Source of the DNA: Seohaeicola saemankumensis
Lineage (GTDB): Bacteria > Pseudomonadota > Alphaproteobacteria > Rhodobacterales > Rhodobacteraceae
DNA length: 64,000 nt
Direction of reading: 5' to 3'
Assembly (NCBI RefSeq): GCF_042678485.1
Contig: NZ_JBHTKR010000005.1
Location: forward strand, 310,001-374,000
A program made the translations under genes and the position numbers. How positions within the stretch are numbered: position 1 is the stretch's first letter; the number at the start of each line of letters is the position of its first letter. The notes under the pieces are model-generated. The model ran no database searches and was not told the origin of the DNA. It saw nothing but the letters and a program-made list of their open reading frames with translations. Positions 1 through 7,938 of the stretch are shown here, piece by piece.

Positions 1-2
1 AA

Positions 3-152
3 TTGCTGCATGACGCACCGGATCATCCAAGGTTTGACGACTATCCGACCTGCGCCACCCTGGTTGCAGATTTCGAGATCGACAGCTGGGCAGATCTTTC
101 CCTTGGCACAGGCCGCGCCCTGGACTTCGTGATACCCGCCGACCTTGCATGA
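3..152 (+). CDS. SixA-like histidine phosphatase, C-terminal fragment
   Basis: An open frame enters from the left edge and stops with TGA at 150-152, giving about 49 residues. The tail contains the pattern F-x-T-C-x-x-x-L-V-A-D-F followed by S-W-A-D and ends with D-F-V-I-P-A-D-L. This is how short histidine-phosphatase (SixA/phosphohistidine phosphatase-like) proteins of roseobacters commonly end. The catalytic RHG motif lies outside the window, so the family call rests only on the tail. The gene converges with bztD and shares a terminator hairpin with it. Confidence 0.5.
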   Translation: MLHDAPDHPRFDDYPTCATLVADFEIDSWADLSLGTGRALDFVIPADLA

Positions 153-162
153 GATACATGCA

Positions 163-186
163 AAACGCCGCCCGAAGGCGGCGTTT
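163..186. terminator. bidirectional terminator hairpin
   Basis: A perfect 10-bp stem (AAACGCCGCC / GGCGGCGTTT) with the tetraloop CGAA lies between the stop of the SixA-like gene and the stop of bztD. On the minus strand the stem runs into TTTT, so it probably ends the bzt transcript. It may also serve the plus-strand gene. Confidence 0.8.
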
Positions 187-209
187 CATGTCTGCGGTGC
201 CGATCGGCC

Positions 210-1004
210 TTAGTGGCCCAGGATCTGGCTCAGGAACAGTTTCGTACGCTCGGACTGCGGGTTGTTGAAGAACTCTTCCGGTTCATTCTGCTCAACGATC
301 TGACCCTGATCCATGAAGATCACGCGGTTTGCGACCTGGCGGGCAAAGCCCATCTCGTGGGTCACACAAAGCATGGTCATGCCTTCTTCGGCAAGGCTGA
401 CCATCGTGTCCAACACTTCCTTGATCATTTCGGGGTCCAGTGCCGATGTCGGCTCGTCGAACAGCATGATACGGGGCCGCATGCAAAGTGACCGTGCGAT
501 GGCCACACGCTGCTGCTGACCACCCGACAACTGGCCTGGATACTTGTCGGCCTGCTCGGGGATTTTCACCTTGGTCAGGAAATGCATCGCGATTTCCTCG
601 GCCTCGCGCTTGGGGATCTTGCGGACCCAGATCGGCGCGAGGGTGCAGTTCTCCAGGATCGTCAGATGCGGGAACAGGTTGAAATGCTGGAACACCATCC
701 CGACCTCGGACCGGATACGGTCGATGTTCTTCAGGTCCGAAGACAGCACCGTGCCATCGACGGTGATCTTGCCTTTCTGATGTTCTTCCAAAGCGTTGAT
801 GCAGCGGATCAGGGTCGACTTTCCCGACCCTGACGGCCCGGCAATCACGATCCGCTCGCCGCGATAGACAGTCAGATCAATGTCGCGCAGCACGTGGAAG
901 CTGCCATACCACTTGTTCATGTTCTCGATGGAGATAGCCACCTCGTCGGATACGTTGGTTGCAACGCGCCCGGTCGGCTCAGTGTTCAGTCCAATCTCGG
1001 CCAT
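210..1004 (-). CDS. bztD: polar amino-acid ABC transporter ATPase BztD/AapP
   Basis: ATP-binding subunit that powers uptake of glutamate, glutamine, aspartate and asparagine through the inner membrane with BztB and BztC. The 264-residue protein has a Walker A loop GPSGSGKST (56-64), the ABC signature LSGGQ (159-163) and Walker B IMLFDEP (179-185), and is of normal length for PAAT-family ATPases. The ATG at 1004 is preceded by GAGGAG. It is the last gene of bztABCD, 10 nt after bztC, and ends just before a strong terminator. Family assignment is firm; the exact substrate range is inferred from the gene order and the BztC/BztB architecture. Confidence 0.93.
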   Translation of the reverse strand: MAEIGLNTEPTGRVATNVSDEVAISIENMNKWYGSFHVLRDIDLTVYRGERIVIAGPSGSGKSTLIRCINALEEHQKGKITVDGTVLSSDLKNIDRIRSEVGMVFQHFNLFPHLTILENCTLAPIWVRKIPKREAEEIAMHFLTKVKIPEQADKYPGQLSGGQQQRVAIARSLCMRPRIMLFDEPTSALDPEMIKEVLDTMVSLAEEGMTMLCVTHEMGFARQVANRVIFMDQGQIVEQNEPEEFFNNPQSERTKLFLSQILGH

Positions 1005-1014
1005 GTTGGTCTCC

Positions 1015-2514
1015 TCAGCGATGATCTGTCCGGAGGCGCTGCTCCAGATACATTGAATAACGTGACATGAAGAAGCAGAAGACGAAGAACAGCAGGCCCA
1101 CGAAGACGTAAAGCTCCCAGTAGATGCCGTTCCATTCTGCGGTAGCGCGGATCGCGTTGGTCAGACCCAGCGGATCGCGCAGGCCGATGAAGACCACCAG
1201 CGTCGTGTCCTTGAACAGTCCGATGAAGGTGTTCACGATGCCGGGAATCGAGATTTTCAGCGCCTGCGGCAGCACGATCAGCCGCATCGATTTCCAGTAA
1301 TCCAGACCCAGCGAATCCGCCGCCTCATATTGGCCGGTCGGCAAGGCAGCCAGACCGCCCCGCACCACTTCCGCGATATAGGCCGAGGCGAACAGTGTCA
1401 CCATGATGATCACGCGCAGTAGCAGATCGAAACTGGTGCCCGGCGGCAGGAAATAGTTCAGCAGCAACGAGGCGGTGAACAGCCACACGATCAGCGGCAC
1501 GCCACGGATCACTTCGATAAAGGACACGCAGACCCATTTGATCAGCGGCATGGACGATTGCCGCCCCAGCGCCAGCATGATCCCCAGCGGCAGGGACAGC
1601 ACGATGCCCGAGGTGCCGATGATGATCGCCAGCATGAAGCCGCCGAACTGGTCAGAGGATACGGCCGTCAGACCCCAGGGCAGGATGCTGTCCATCACAC
1701 CAAGCAGATGCGGCAAAAGCGGGAAAAGACCAGCGGCCCCGATGAAGGACAGCGGATTCATGAAGATCATCAGGAAGGCAAGAATGCCCGCCAAAGACCC
1801 GCCCAGCATTCCGAACCGGGCAGAGACGGCCCGCCCGATCATCACCGTGGCCACAAGCCCGATGGCCACCAGCGCCGGCAGCCAGACCGACCCACCCCAC
1901 AGCAGGAAGAACGCCACGAAAGGATATGCCAGCGAAAACATCAGCATGGGACGCGGCAGGCTGGAATACAGGATCGGCGCGACGGCCACCACCAGCAGCA
2001 ACAGCGCCAGCAGGGGACGCCAATAACCGAACAGGAAGATCAGGCCATTGCTCAGTTCGTTTTTCATGGCGGATACGAATTCGATGCGCTGCGTCGCATT
2101 CATCCCACCCCCAAAGACCTCCTCGGCGCCGCCGGCAGCCGCCAGCGCGTCGCCATTGAACAGCGTCGCCAAAAGCAGATCGTCGGTCGGGTAGAAGCCG
2201 AACAGGATCTGCAGCCAGCGTTCGTTGATCACGGCCCAGCAGGCAGCGCTTTCAAGGCCGCGCGCATCGCGGATCTCGCGGCATTCGCCAAGCGATCCGG
2301 CGTCCCAGATACCGCCCAGGGTCCAGGGAAGAACGCCCGACAGGACGTACCAGATCACATAAAGCGACATCAGCGTCAGGATCGTGTTGAACCAGCCCGA
2401 GAACAGGTTTTCACGGGCCCATTTCAGCGCACCGGTCTGCCCCAATGGGGGTGCCGAGGCTTCGATCATGTCGCGGCGTACGAAAGCGACGGATTGGGAT
2501 CTGTCCGAACTCAT
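1015..2514 (-). CDS. bztC: amino-acid ABC transporter permease BztC/AapM
   Basis: Inner-membrane permease of 499 residues. It is much longer than usual HisM/GlnP permeases because an N-terminal membrane and loop extension precedes the standard transport domain; this long form is typical of Bzt/Aap systems. The C-terminal third has the EAA loop (G-Q-Y-E-A-A-D-S-L-G-L) that docks onto BztD. A good AGGAG site overlaps the end of bztB, whose stop is one base upstream of this ATG, so the two are probably translationally coupled. Pairs with BztB to form the channel. Confidence 0.92.
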   Translation of the reverse strand: MSSDRSQSVAFVRRDMIEASAPPLGQTGALKWARENLFSGWFNTILTLMSLYVIWYVLSGVLPWTLGGIWDAGSLGECREIRDARGLESAACWAVINERWLQILFGFYPTDDLLLATLFNGDALAAAGGAEEVFGGGMNATQRIEFVSAMKNELSNGLIFLFGYWRPLLALLLLVVAVAPILYSSLPRPMLMFSLAYPFVAFFLLWGGSVWLPALVAIGLVATVMIGRAVSARFGMLGGSLAGILAFLMIFMNPLSFIGAAGLFPLLPHLLGVMDSILPWGLTAVSSDQFGGFMLAIIIGTSGIVLSLPLGIMLALGRQSSMPLIKWVCVSFIEVIRGVPLIVWLFTASLLLNYFLPPGTSFDLLLRVIIMVTLFASAYIAEVVRGGLAALPTGQYEAADSLGLDYWKSMRLIVLPQALKISIPGIVNTFIGLFKDTTLVVFIGLRDPLGLTNAIRATAEWNGIYWELYVFVGLLFFVFCFFMSRYSMYLEQRLRTDHR

Positions 2515-2515
2515 C

Positions 2516-3730
2516 TCACCGCTCCTTCAGTTTCACGCTGGAGTTATAAAGGTTCATCAGGGCCGAGATGATCAGGCTGGTGATCAGGTAGAAGATGCCC
2601 AGAAGCAGCATCCCCTCAAGCTCGCGCCCGGTCTGGTTGATGGTGATCCCCCCCAGGGTGGAACGCACGTCCATATACCCCACGGCGATGGCCAGCGATG
2701 AGTTCTTTGTCAGGTTCAGATACTGCGAAATCAGCGGAGGAATGATCACCCGCAGCGCCTGCGGCAGGATGATCAGCTGCATTGTGCGGTTGGGCTGGAT
2801 CCCCAGGGCGAATGCCGCCTCGGTCTGGCCCTTCGAGATGGCCAAAATCCCCGAACGCACGATTTCCGCGATGAACGCAGATGTGTACAGCGACAGGGCC
2901 AGCCAGAGCGCGATGAACGAGTTGCGGATCTGGATGCCGCCCGAAAAGTTAAACCCGCCCAGTTCAGGCATTTCCAGCGTGACGGGACGCCCCAACAGGA
3001 AATAGGCCAGCAGGGTCGGCACGAAGAAAAGCAGCAGCGATATGCGTAGCACCGGAAGCTGCTGGCCCGTGGCCTGCTGCCGTTTGCGCGCGATGTTACG
3101 CAGCACGAAAATCCCGATGATGGACAACACGAACACGGCCACGACAACGCCGGACCCGGCCTCCCAGATCGGTCGCGGTATGTATACGCCCCGGTTGGAG
3201 ATCGCGACGCTGTCCCACAGGATCATCGACGCGCCACCCCCCTCGCGGAATTCGCGGGGCTGCGGTGTGGCTTCGGTCATCACGGCAAAGACGATCAGGA
3301 TCCAGATCAGAAGCGGCGTATTGCGCATCGCTTCGACGTAGAATGTCATGATCCGCGCCACGATCCAGTTCTTGGACAGGCGCAGAACGCCGGCCAGAAC
3401 CCCGATCAGCGTGGCAAGAAGACACCCCAGAAAGGCGACAAGAAGCGTGTTGAGGATCCCGACCACGGCGGCGCGCGCATGCGTATCCTGCGAGGTGAAG
3501 GGGATCAGCTGCTGGTTGATGTCGTAGCCAGCAGTACTCCAGAGGAAACCAAAGCGGATGTCCTTGCCGAGTGCGGCCAGGTTGGTCACGGTGTTGTCGA
3601 CCAGTTCCACAAGCAGCAACATGATGAGGATCGCGGCGACAACCTGGATGGTCATCGAGCGATAGCGCGCATCGTAGAGCAGCTGGCTAAGCCTGAAAGT
3701 CTCGCGCGGGGGGTCGGTCGCTTCGGCCAT
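2516..3730 (-). CDS. bztB: amino-acid ABC transporter permease BztB/AapQ
   Basis: Second permease subunit, 404 residues, with several hydrophobic spans and the EAA loop S-K-G-Q-T-E-A-A-F-A-L-G near the C-terminus. I chose the ATG at 3730 rather than the in-frame GTG two codons upstream because AGGAG sits five to six bases before that ATG. The gene lies 124 nt after bztA, and the spacer contains a GC-rich hairpin. Members of this family form a heterodimeric channel with BztC; the long N-terminal region (ending near residue 90) is characteristic of the Bzt/Aap type. Confidence 0.92.
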   Translation of the reverse strand: MAEATDPPRETFRLSQLLYDARYRSMTIQVVAAILIMLLLVELVDNTVTNLAALGKDIRFGFLWSTAGYDINQQLIPFTSQDTHARAAVVGILNTLLVAFLGCLLATLIGVLAGVLRLSKNWIVARIMTFYVEAMRNTPLLIWILIVFAVMTEATPQPREFREGGGASMILWDSVAISNRGVYIPRPIWEAGSGVVVAVFVLSIIGIFVLRNIARKRQQATGQQLPVLRISLLLFFVPTLLAYFLLGRPVTLEMPELGGFNFSGGIQIRNSFIALWLALSLYTSAFIAEIVRSGILAISKGQTEAAFALGIQPNRTMQLIILPQALRVIIPPLISQYLNLTKNSSLAIAVGYMDVRSTLGGITINQTGRELEGMLLLGIFYLITSLIISALMNLYNSSVKLKER

Positions 3731-3818
3731 ACGCACTCCTCAACGGAAAAAGAGAGATGGAAGGCCGTGCAGCGCATGGCCCGCGAAGGGGTATCAGTCG
3801 ATCAGACGATTGAATTCA

Positions 3819-3840
3819 GGGGCCGGTACGCACCGGCCCC
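3819..3840 (-). promoter_or_regulatory. bztA-bztB intercistronic hairpin
   Basis: A perfect 9-bp stem GGGGCCGGT/ACCGGCCCC with a 4-nt loop lies 14 nt past the bztA stop. No T-run follows on the minus strand, so it looks like a 3' stabiliser or partial attenuator rather than a full terminator. It could explain how the binding protein is made in excess over the membrane subunits, as is usual in such operons. Confidence 0.5.
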
Positions 3841-3854
3841 CTGAAAATCATGGA

Positions 3855-4874
3855 TCAGCGGAACGGCGGAGCGTAGAGCAGACCACCTTCGGTCCACTGT
3901 GCGTTCAGACCGCGTGCAAGGCCGACAGGCGTCGCTTCGCCAATGTTGCGCTCGAACACTTCACCGTAGTTGCCCACGGCTGCGATCGCGCGAACAGCCC
4001 AATCCTTGTCCAGACCAATCATCGCGCCCAGTTCACCTTCGGTGCCCAGCAGACGGTTGATTTCGGGGTTGGCGGTCGGGCCAGCGGCCAGTTCCATCAC
4101 GTTTGCCGAGGTCACGCCGTACTCTTCAGCAGCGATCAGCGCGTTCAGCGTCCAGCGAACGATATCGCCCCAATCGTTGTCGCCATGGCGCACGGCGGGT
4201 CCCAGCGGCTCTTTGGAAACGATTTCCGGCAGGATCACATGCTCGCTTGCGTTCTCGAAGGTTGCGCGGGTCGCGGCCAGGCCGGACACGTCCGTCGTGT
4301 AGACGTCGCAAGCACCGGCAAGGTACTGCTGCTGGCCTTCGGCGTTGGTCGCAACCGGCACCGGCTCATAGCTGATGTTGTTGGTACGGAAGAAATCCGC
4401 AAGGTTCAGTTCGGTGGTCGTGCCGGTCTGGATGCAGACGGTGGTGCCGTCCAGTTCCTTGGCCGAAGACACGCCGATATCAGTGCGGACCATGAAGCCC
4501 TGACCGTCGTAGTAGTTCGCGCCGACGAAATCCAGTTTCAGGTCCGTATCGCGCGAGAACGTCCAGGTGGAGTTCCGCACCAGCACATCGACTTCGCCTG
4601 CGGCAAGCGCGGTGAAGCGGGTCTGGCTGGTCAGCGGAACGAATTCCACAGCCTGCGCATCACCCAGAACTGCTGCCGCGATTGCACGGCACAGCGACAC
4701 GTCGAAACCTTGCCAGACGCCATTGGCATCCGGAGCCGCGAAACCAGCCAGGCCTTCGTTGGAACCACACTTGAGGGTGCCGCGTGCCTTGACGTCGTCA
4801 ATGGTGGCTGCCGCGGCAGCACCGGCGGCAAGCCCAGCAACAGTGAGCGCACCCAAGAAAACTTTTTTGTTCAT
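3855..4874 (-). CDS. bztA: amino-acid ABC transporter periplasmic binding protein BztA/AapJ
   Basis: Solute-binding protein of 339 residues. It has a signal peptide (M-N-K-K, hydrophobic core, A-A-A-A-A cleavage area near residue 22) and the SBP_bac_3 pattern G-T-L-K-C-G near residue 33. It captures polar amino acids in the periplasm and delivers them to BztBC. The start is supported by AGGAAGAGG just ahead of the ATG. It is the first gene of the operon. The 195-nt upstream region holds a small 6-bp hairpin (4896-4913) but no convincing sigma70 promoter that I could fix. Confidence 0.93.
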   Translation of the reverse strand: MNKKVFLGALTVAGLAAGAAAAATIDDVKARGTLKCGSNEGLAGFAAPDANGVWQGFDVSLCRAIAAAVLGDAQAVEFVPLTSQTRFTALAAGEVDVLVRNSTWTFSRDTDLKLDFVGANYYDGQGFMVRTDIGVSSAKELDGTTVCIQTGTTTELNLADFFRTNNISYEPVPVATNAEGQQQYLAGACDVYTTDVSGLAATRATFENASEHVILPEIVSKEPLGPAVRHGDNDWGDIVRWTLNALIAAEEYGVTSANVMELAAGPTANPEINRLLGTEGELGAMIGLDKDWAVRAIAAVGNYGEVFERNIGEATPVGLARGLNAQWTEGGLLYAPPFR

Positions 4875-5069
4875 TTTTACCTCTTCCTGATTTACCGCTC
4901 TTTACGCAGAGCGCTTTTACCGGCCCAGCGGACGGTTGGCATATTCTGAGGAGAGTGATCCCCAGTGTTCGCAACTTTGGTCGGATTCATCGCATTCCGT
5001 CAAGTCAATCATCACCAAACGGAAAGGCTGTGAGGGTCATTCCGTTACGGAAGCCTGAGGATTCGGCAG

Positions 5070-5786
5070 CTATTCGGGCGGTCGCGAAAGATCATGGAAG
5101 AATTTCGCATGTCGGAATGCGGATCGTTTCGTCTCGGCCATGGCCGCCGCTTCGTCATCGACGCCCCATTGCTCGATCTGCCAGTCTTCGTCGACTCGCG
5201 ACAGCCGCCAGACGTCCTCGATCGGCAGGTGATTCATCACGGCTGCGAAGCCCAGAACCAACGAGCCGGACAGGCTGACCAGGTCATGAAACGCCGCCAG
5301 GGCAAAGTTGTCCATCGCGTGAACGCGGTCCGCCAACCGCTGCAGCGTGGCAGCGTCCTGCGGCACATGCATCACGCCAGAGGCGGTTTCCAGACGGGCC
5401 TCAAGCGCCTCGGCGGCCCAGTCAAGCACCGGGTCCCACATCCGCGCCTGCCGTTCGATCAGCTCGGCGGGACCGGGTGCACGGTAGCACAGCAGGTCGC
5501 TGTCGCCGTAATCCGCGATCATCTGCGCGACTTCGGCATGCTGGATGGCAACCTTGTCGATGGCCGCATTGGCAGAACGTGTGACGGGCATCGTACGCGG
5601 GTCGATCGCGCCATCCTGTGCATCCCATTCAGCCGCGATTGCCGCCGCCATGGCGCGGGTCGGCACGATCAGGGGCGTCTTCGCCGGGGTCTTCACCGCG
5701 CGACCGTCCAGATGAACGGTAAACCCACCCGATGCCTCGACCACACTGGCCGCTTTCCAGAATCGTTTGGCTTTCCACTCGCTCAT
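5070..5786 (-). CDS. ATP12-family F1-ATPase assembly chaperone
   Basis: 238-residue protein of the ATP12 family, which binds the alpha subunit of F1 and helps assemble ATP synthase; in bacteria it is found mainly in alphaproteobacteria. Family hallmarks visible are the N-terminal K-R-F-W-K stretch, L-D-G-R-A-V-K-T-P near residue 26, and the conserved central block with Y-G-D-S-D-L-L-C-Y-R. It is the last gene of a packed run and its ATG overlaps the HAD gene stop by 4 nt (ATGA), suggesting coupling. No terminator is evident directly downstream. Confidence 0.9.
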   Translation of the reverse strand: MSEWKAKRFWKAASVVEASGGFTVHLDGRAVKTPAKTPLIVPTRAMAAAIAAEWDAQDGAIDPRTMPVTRSANAAIDKVAIQHAEVAQMIADYGDSDLLCYRAPGPAELIERQARMWDPVLDWAAEALEARLETASGVMHVPQDAATLQRLADRVHAMDNFALAAFHDLVSLSGSLVLGFAAVMNHLPIEDVWRLSRVDEDWQIEQWGVDDEAAAMAETKRSAFRHAKFFHDLSRPPE

Positions 5787-6466
5787 GCTGCAACCCTCCA
5801 GATATCTTCAAGCCGGGATGGCAGATCCTCGAACCTGTCGATCACATGATGCGCCCCATGCAGCGCGGCCGGCGCATGGTAGCCCCAGCTGACACCGATC
5901 GCCCTGATCCCGGCGGCACGGGCCATGTCCATGTCATAACTGGTATCGCCCACCATGACCGCATCGCGCGCATCCACACCGGTTTCGCGCAAGGCCGCAA
6001 GCAGCATCGACGGATGCGGCTTTGACGGATGATGATCGGCCACCTGTCTTGTCTGGAACAGCCCTTCAAGCCCGTGACTGGCGATCAGCGCATCCAGACC
6101 GCGCTGCGATTTGCCTGTGGCCACCCCCAACAAGGTATGAGACTGACGCGACAGCAGGTCCAGCACCGCGCGGGCGCCCGGATAAAGCGGCGAGGTCTGA
6201 CGCGTGTCACTGGCGACACGGGCAGTCATGTAGGCGTTCTTGTAGCCCGCGACCAATGCGGCGCGCAGCGTTTCGGGCAGATGGGGCACCAGACGGGCCA
6301 TCGCCTCGTTCAACGACAGCCCCACGATGGACAAGACAGCTTCGCGCGGCGGCACATCCAGGCCATACAGGGCAAAGGCAGCCGCCATGGCGCCCAGAAT
6401 ATCCGCCTGGCTGTCGACAAGCGTGCCATCGACATCGAAGATCACCAATCGCAACCGATCCGTCAC
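5783..6466 (-). CDS. HAD-IA family phosphatase (phosphoglycolate phosphatase-like)
   Basis: 227-residue haloacid-dehalogenase hydrolase with motif I D-V-D-G-T (nucleophile Asp11, Asp13), a helical cap insert, a lysine motif S-K-P-H-P-S, and motif IV G-D-T-S-Y-D. It resembles Gph/YjjG-type small-molecule phosphatases; the true substrate cannot be read from the sequence. The start is a GTG at 6466 overlapping the stop of the upstream pseudouridine synthase gene by 4 nt (GTGA). It sits between an RNA-modification gene and an ATP-synthase chaperone, so context gives no substrate clue. Confidence 0.88.
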   Translation of the reverse strand: MTDRLRLVIFDVDGTLVDSQADILGAMAAAFALYGLDVPPREAVLSIVGLSLNEAMARLVPHLPETLRAALVAGYKNAYMTARVASDTRQTSPLYPGARAVLDLLSRQSHTLLGVATGKSQRGLDALIASHGLEGLFQTRQVADHHPSKPHPSMLLAALRETGVDARDAVMVGDTSYDMDMARAAGIRAIGVSWGYHAPAALHGAHHVIDRFEDLPSRLEDIWRVAA

Positions 6467-7506
6467 CGCAGCGCCTCGAACGGGTCCTCTGCGGCCAGAT
6501 CCTCGGTCCAGCCGAAAGTGTCCCAGCTATGGGCCATGTGATCGGGCAGCGGCGCGGTGATGGTGATCACCTTGCGGGTATGAGGATGCTCGAACCGCAG
6601 CATCCGCGCATGCAGGTGCAGCTTCTTCGAGATGATGCCGCCCAGTTGCGCGCCCCAGCCATCGCCAAGGTTTTCCTGACCCGAGCCGCCATATTTGCCA
6701 TCCCCGATGATCGGATGCCCGATCTCGGCCATATGGGCACGCAGCTGATGGGTACGCCCTGTCAGGGGTTCCATCGCCACCCAGGACGCCCGCCCGCCAA
6801 CACGGTAGAGCGTGGCATAAAGCGTATGCGCCCGTTTCGCGCCCGGGGTCCTGTCGATGTCCCGCGGGTGGACGCAATGCATCTTTTCGCCCTCGCCCTT
6901 GGCGCCGTGGCCGGGGGCCTTGACCAGGCCGAACTTGATCTCGCCCAGGTAAGGCGTGGGCACACCGGCCACGAGGGCCCAGTAGATCTTGCGCGTCTCG
7001 CGGTGACGGAACGCCTCGGTCAGGGCAGATGCGGTCTTGCGGTCGCGCGCCAGGACCAGGACACCAGTCGTATCCTTGTCCAGCCGGTGCACCAGACGCG
7101 GCTTTTCCTCGTAGCCAAAGCGCAGCGCCTCGGCCAGGCCATCCACATGCTTGACCGTCTTGCTGCCGCCCTGTGTCGGCAAGCCGGCCGGCTTGTTGAT
7201 CGCGATGATGTGGTCGTCGCGATAGATCACCGCGTCCTGCATCATCTTGATGTCTGCCGGGTTCAGTCGCGTTTCCGTCACCAGGGTCATCTGCTCGGCA
7301 TCAGGCAGCGGCGGAATGCGTACCTGCTGCCCGGCTGCAAGCCGGGTTGCCGCCTTCACGCGGCCGCCATCGACACGCAGTTCGCCCTTGCGGCACATCT
7401 TCTCGACCATGCCTTGGGTCAGATGCGGGAAGATCCGGCGCAGCCAGCGATCAAGGCGCTGGTCGCTATCGGCCTCGGACACGGGAATGTTTTGGACACG
7501 GCTCAT
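6463..7506 (-). CDS. RluA-family 23S rRNA pseudouridine synthase (RluC-like)
   Basis: 347 residues. An N-terminal S4 RNA-binding domain (about 12-70) is followed by the pseudouridine synthase domain with H-R-L-D-K-D-T-T-G at 140-148; Asp143 is the expected catalytic aspartate. The S4 domain plus this motif fits RluC/RluD-type enzymes that isomerise uridines in 23S rRNA; which positions are modified is not determinable here. The ATG overlaps the crcB stop by 4 nt and the gene in turn overlaps the HAD gene, so the run is likely one transcript. Confidence 0.9.
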   Translation of the reverse strand: MSRVQNIPVSEADSDQRLDRWLRRIFPHLTQGMVEKMCRKGELRVDGGRVKAATRLAAGQQVRIPPLPDAEQMTLVTETRLNPADIKMMQDAVIYRDDHIIAINKPAGLPTQGGSKTVKHVDGLAEALRFGYEEKPRLVHRLDKDTTGVLVLARDRKTASALTEAFRHRETRKIYWALVAGVPTPYLGEIKFGLVKAPGHGAKGEGEKMHCVHPRDIDRTPGAKRAHTLYATLYRVGGRASWVAMEPLTGRTHQLRAHMAEIGHPIIGDGKYGGSGQENLGDGWGAQLGGIISKKLHLHARMLRFEHPHTRKVITITAPLPDHMAHSWDTFGWTEDLAAEDPFEALR

Positions 7507-7880
7507 TGGAGCACCTCTCTTGCGACCACCATGGCCAGGGCCAGCGCACTCAGCGACAGGATCACCGACGCACCCACATAGAAAGCCGCCAGCATGGTTT
7601 CACCGCGCTCATAAAGCGCCATGGCATCCAGCGAAAACGCCGAAAACGTCGTGAACCCACCAAGGATGCCCGTCAGCAGAAAAGGCGCCAGCCGCGTGGC
7701 ATCCCGCTGCGCCAGTACGACGACCAGCAAACCCATCAGGAAGGACCCGATCACGTTGACGGCCAGCGTGCCCCATGGAAAACCGGCCCCCAACAGACGC
7801 AGCGCCCCCATGGAAGTCAGATAACGGGCCGTGGCCCCGATTGCGCCGCCAAGGGCGACCTGTAGCAAAGTGGTCAACAT
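7503..7880 (-). CDS. crcB: fluoride exporter CrcB/Fluc
   Basis: 125-residue, four-span membrane protein of the Fluc fluoride-channel family. Visible hallmarks are the N-terminal G-G-x-x-G-A-x-x-R-Y, the V-N-V-x-G-S-F segment with the conserved Asn42, and G-G-F-T-T-F-S-A-F at 74-82. I start at the ATG at 7880; an upstream in-frame extension of 27 codons lacks family similarity. Fluc proteins act as dual-topology dimers in the inner membrane and let toxic fluoride out. No fluoride riboswitch was recognised in the 58-nt spacer after rarA, so expression is probably that of the operon. Confidence 0.92.
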   Translation of the reverse strand: MLTTLLQVALGGAIGATARYLTSMGALRLLGAGFPWGTLAVNVIGSFLMGLLVVVLAQRDATRLAPFLLTGILGGFTTFSAFSLDAMALYERGETMLAAFYVGASVILSLSALALAMVVAREVLQ

Positions 7881-7938
7881 GCCCGCACCTGTGAAGAGGG
7901 GGGCGGGGAATGTCAAGTTTTCGCAGAAAACCGCCGCG

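Noticed and set aside
1558..2571. Plus-strand frame of 337 codons opposite bztC, rich in Gln, Arg and His
   Set aside because: Low-complexity antisense reading of a membrane protein; bztC itself is clearly coding on the minus strand.
7881..7938. Possible fluoride riboswitch ahead of crcB
   Set aside because: The 58-nt spacer between rarA and crcB is too short, and no crcB-motif pseudoknot elements were seen.
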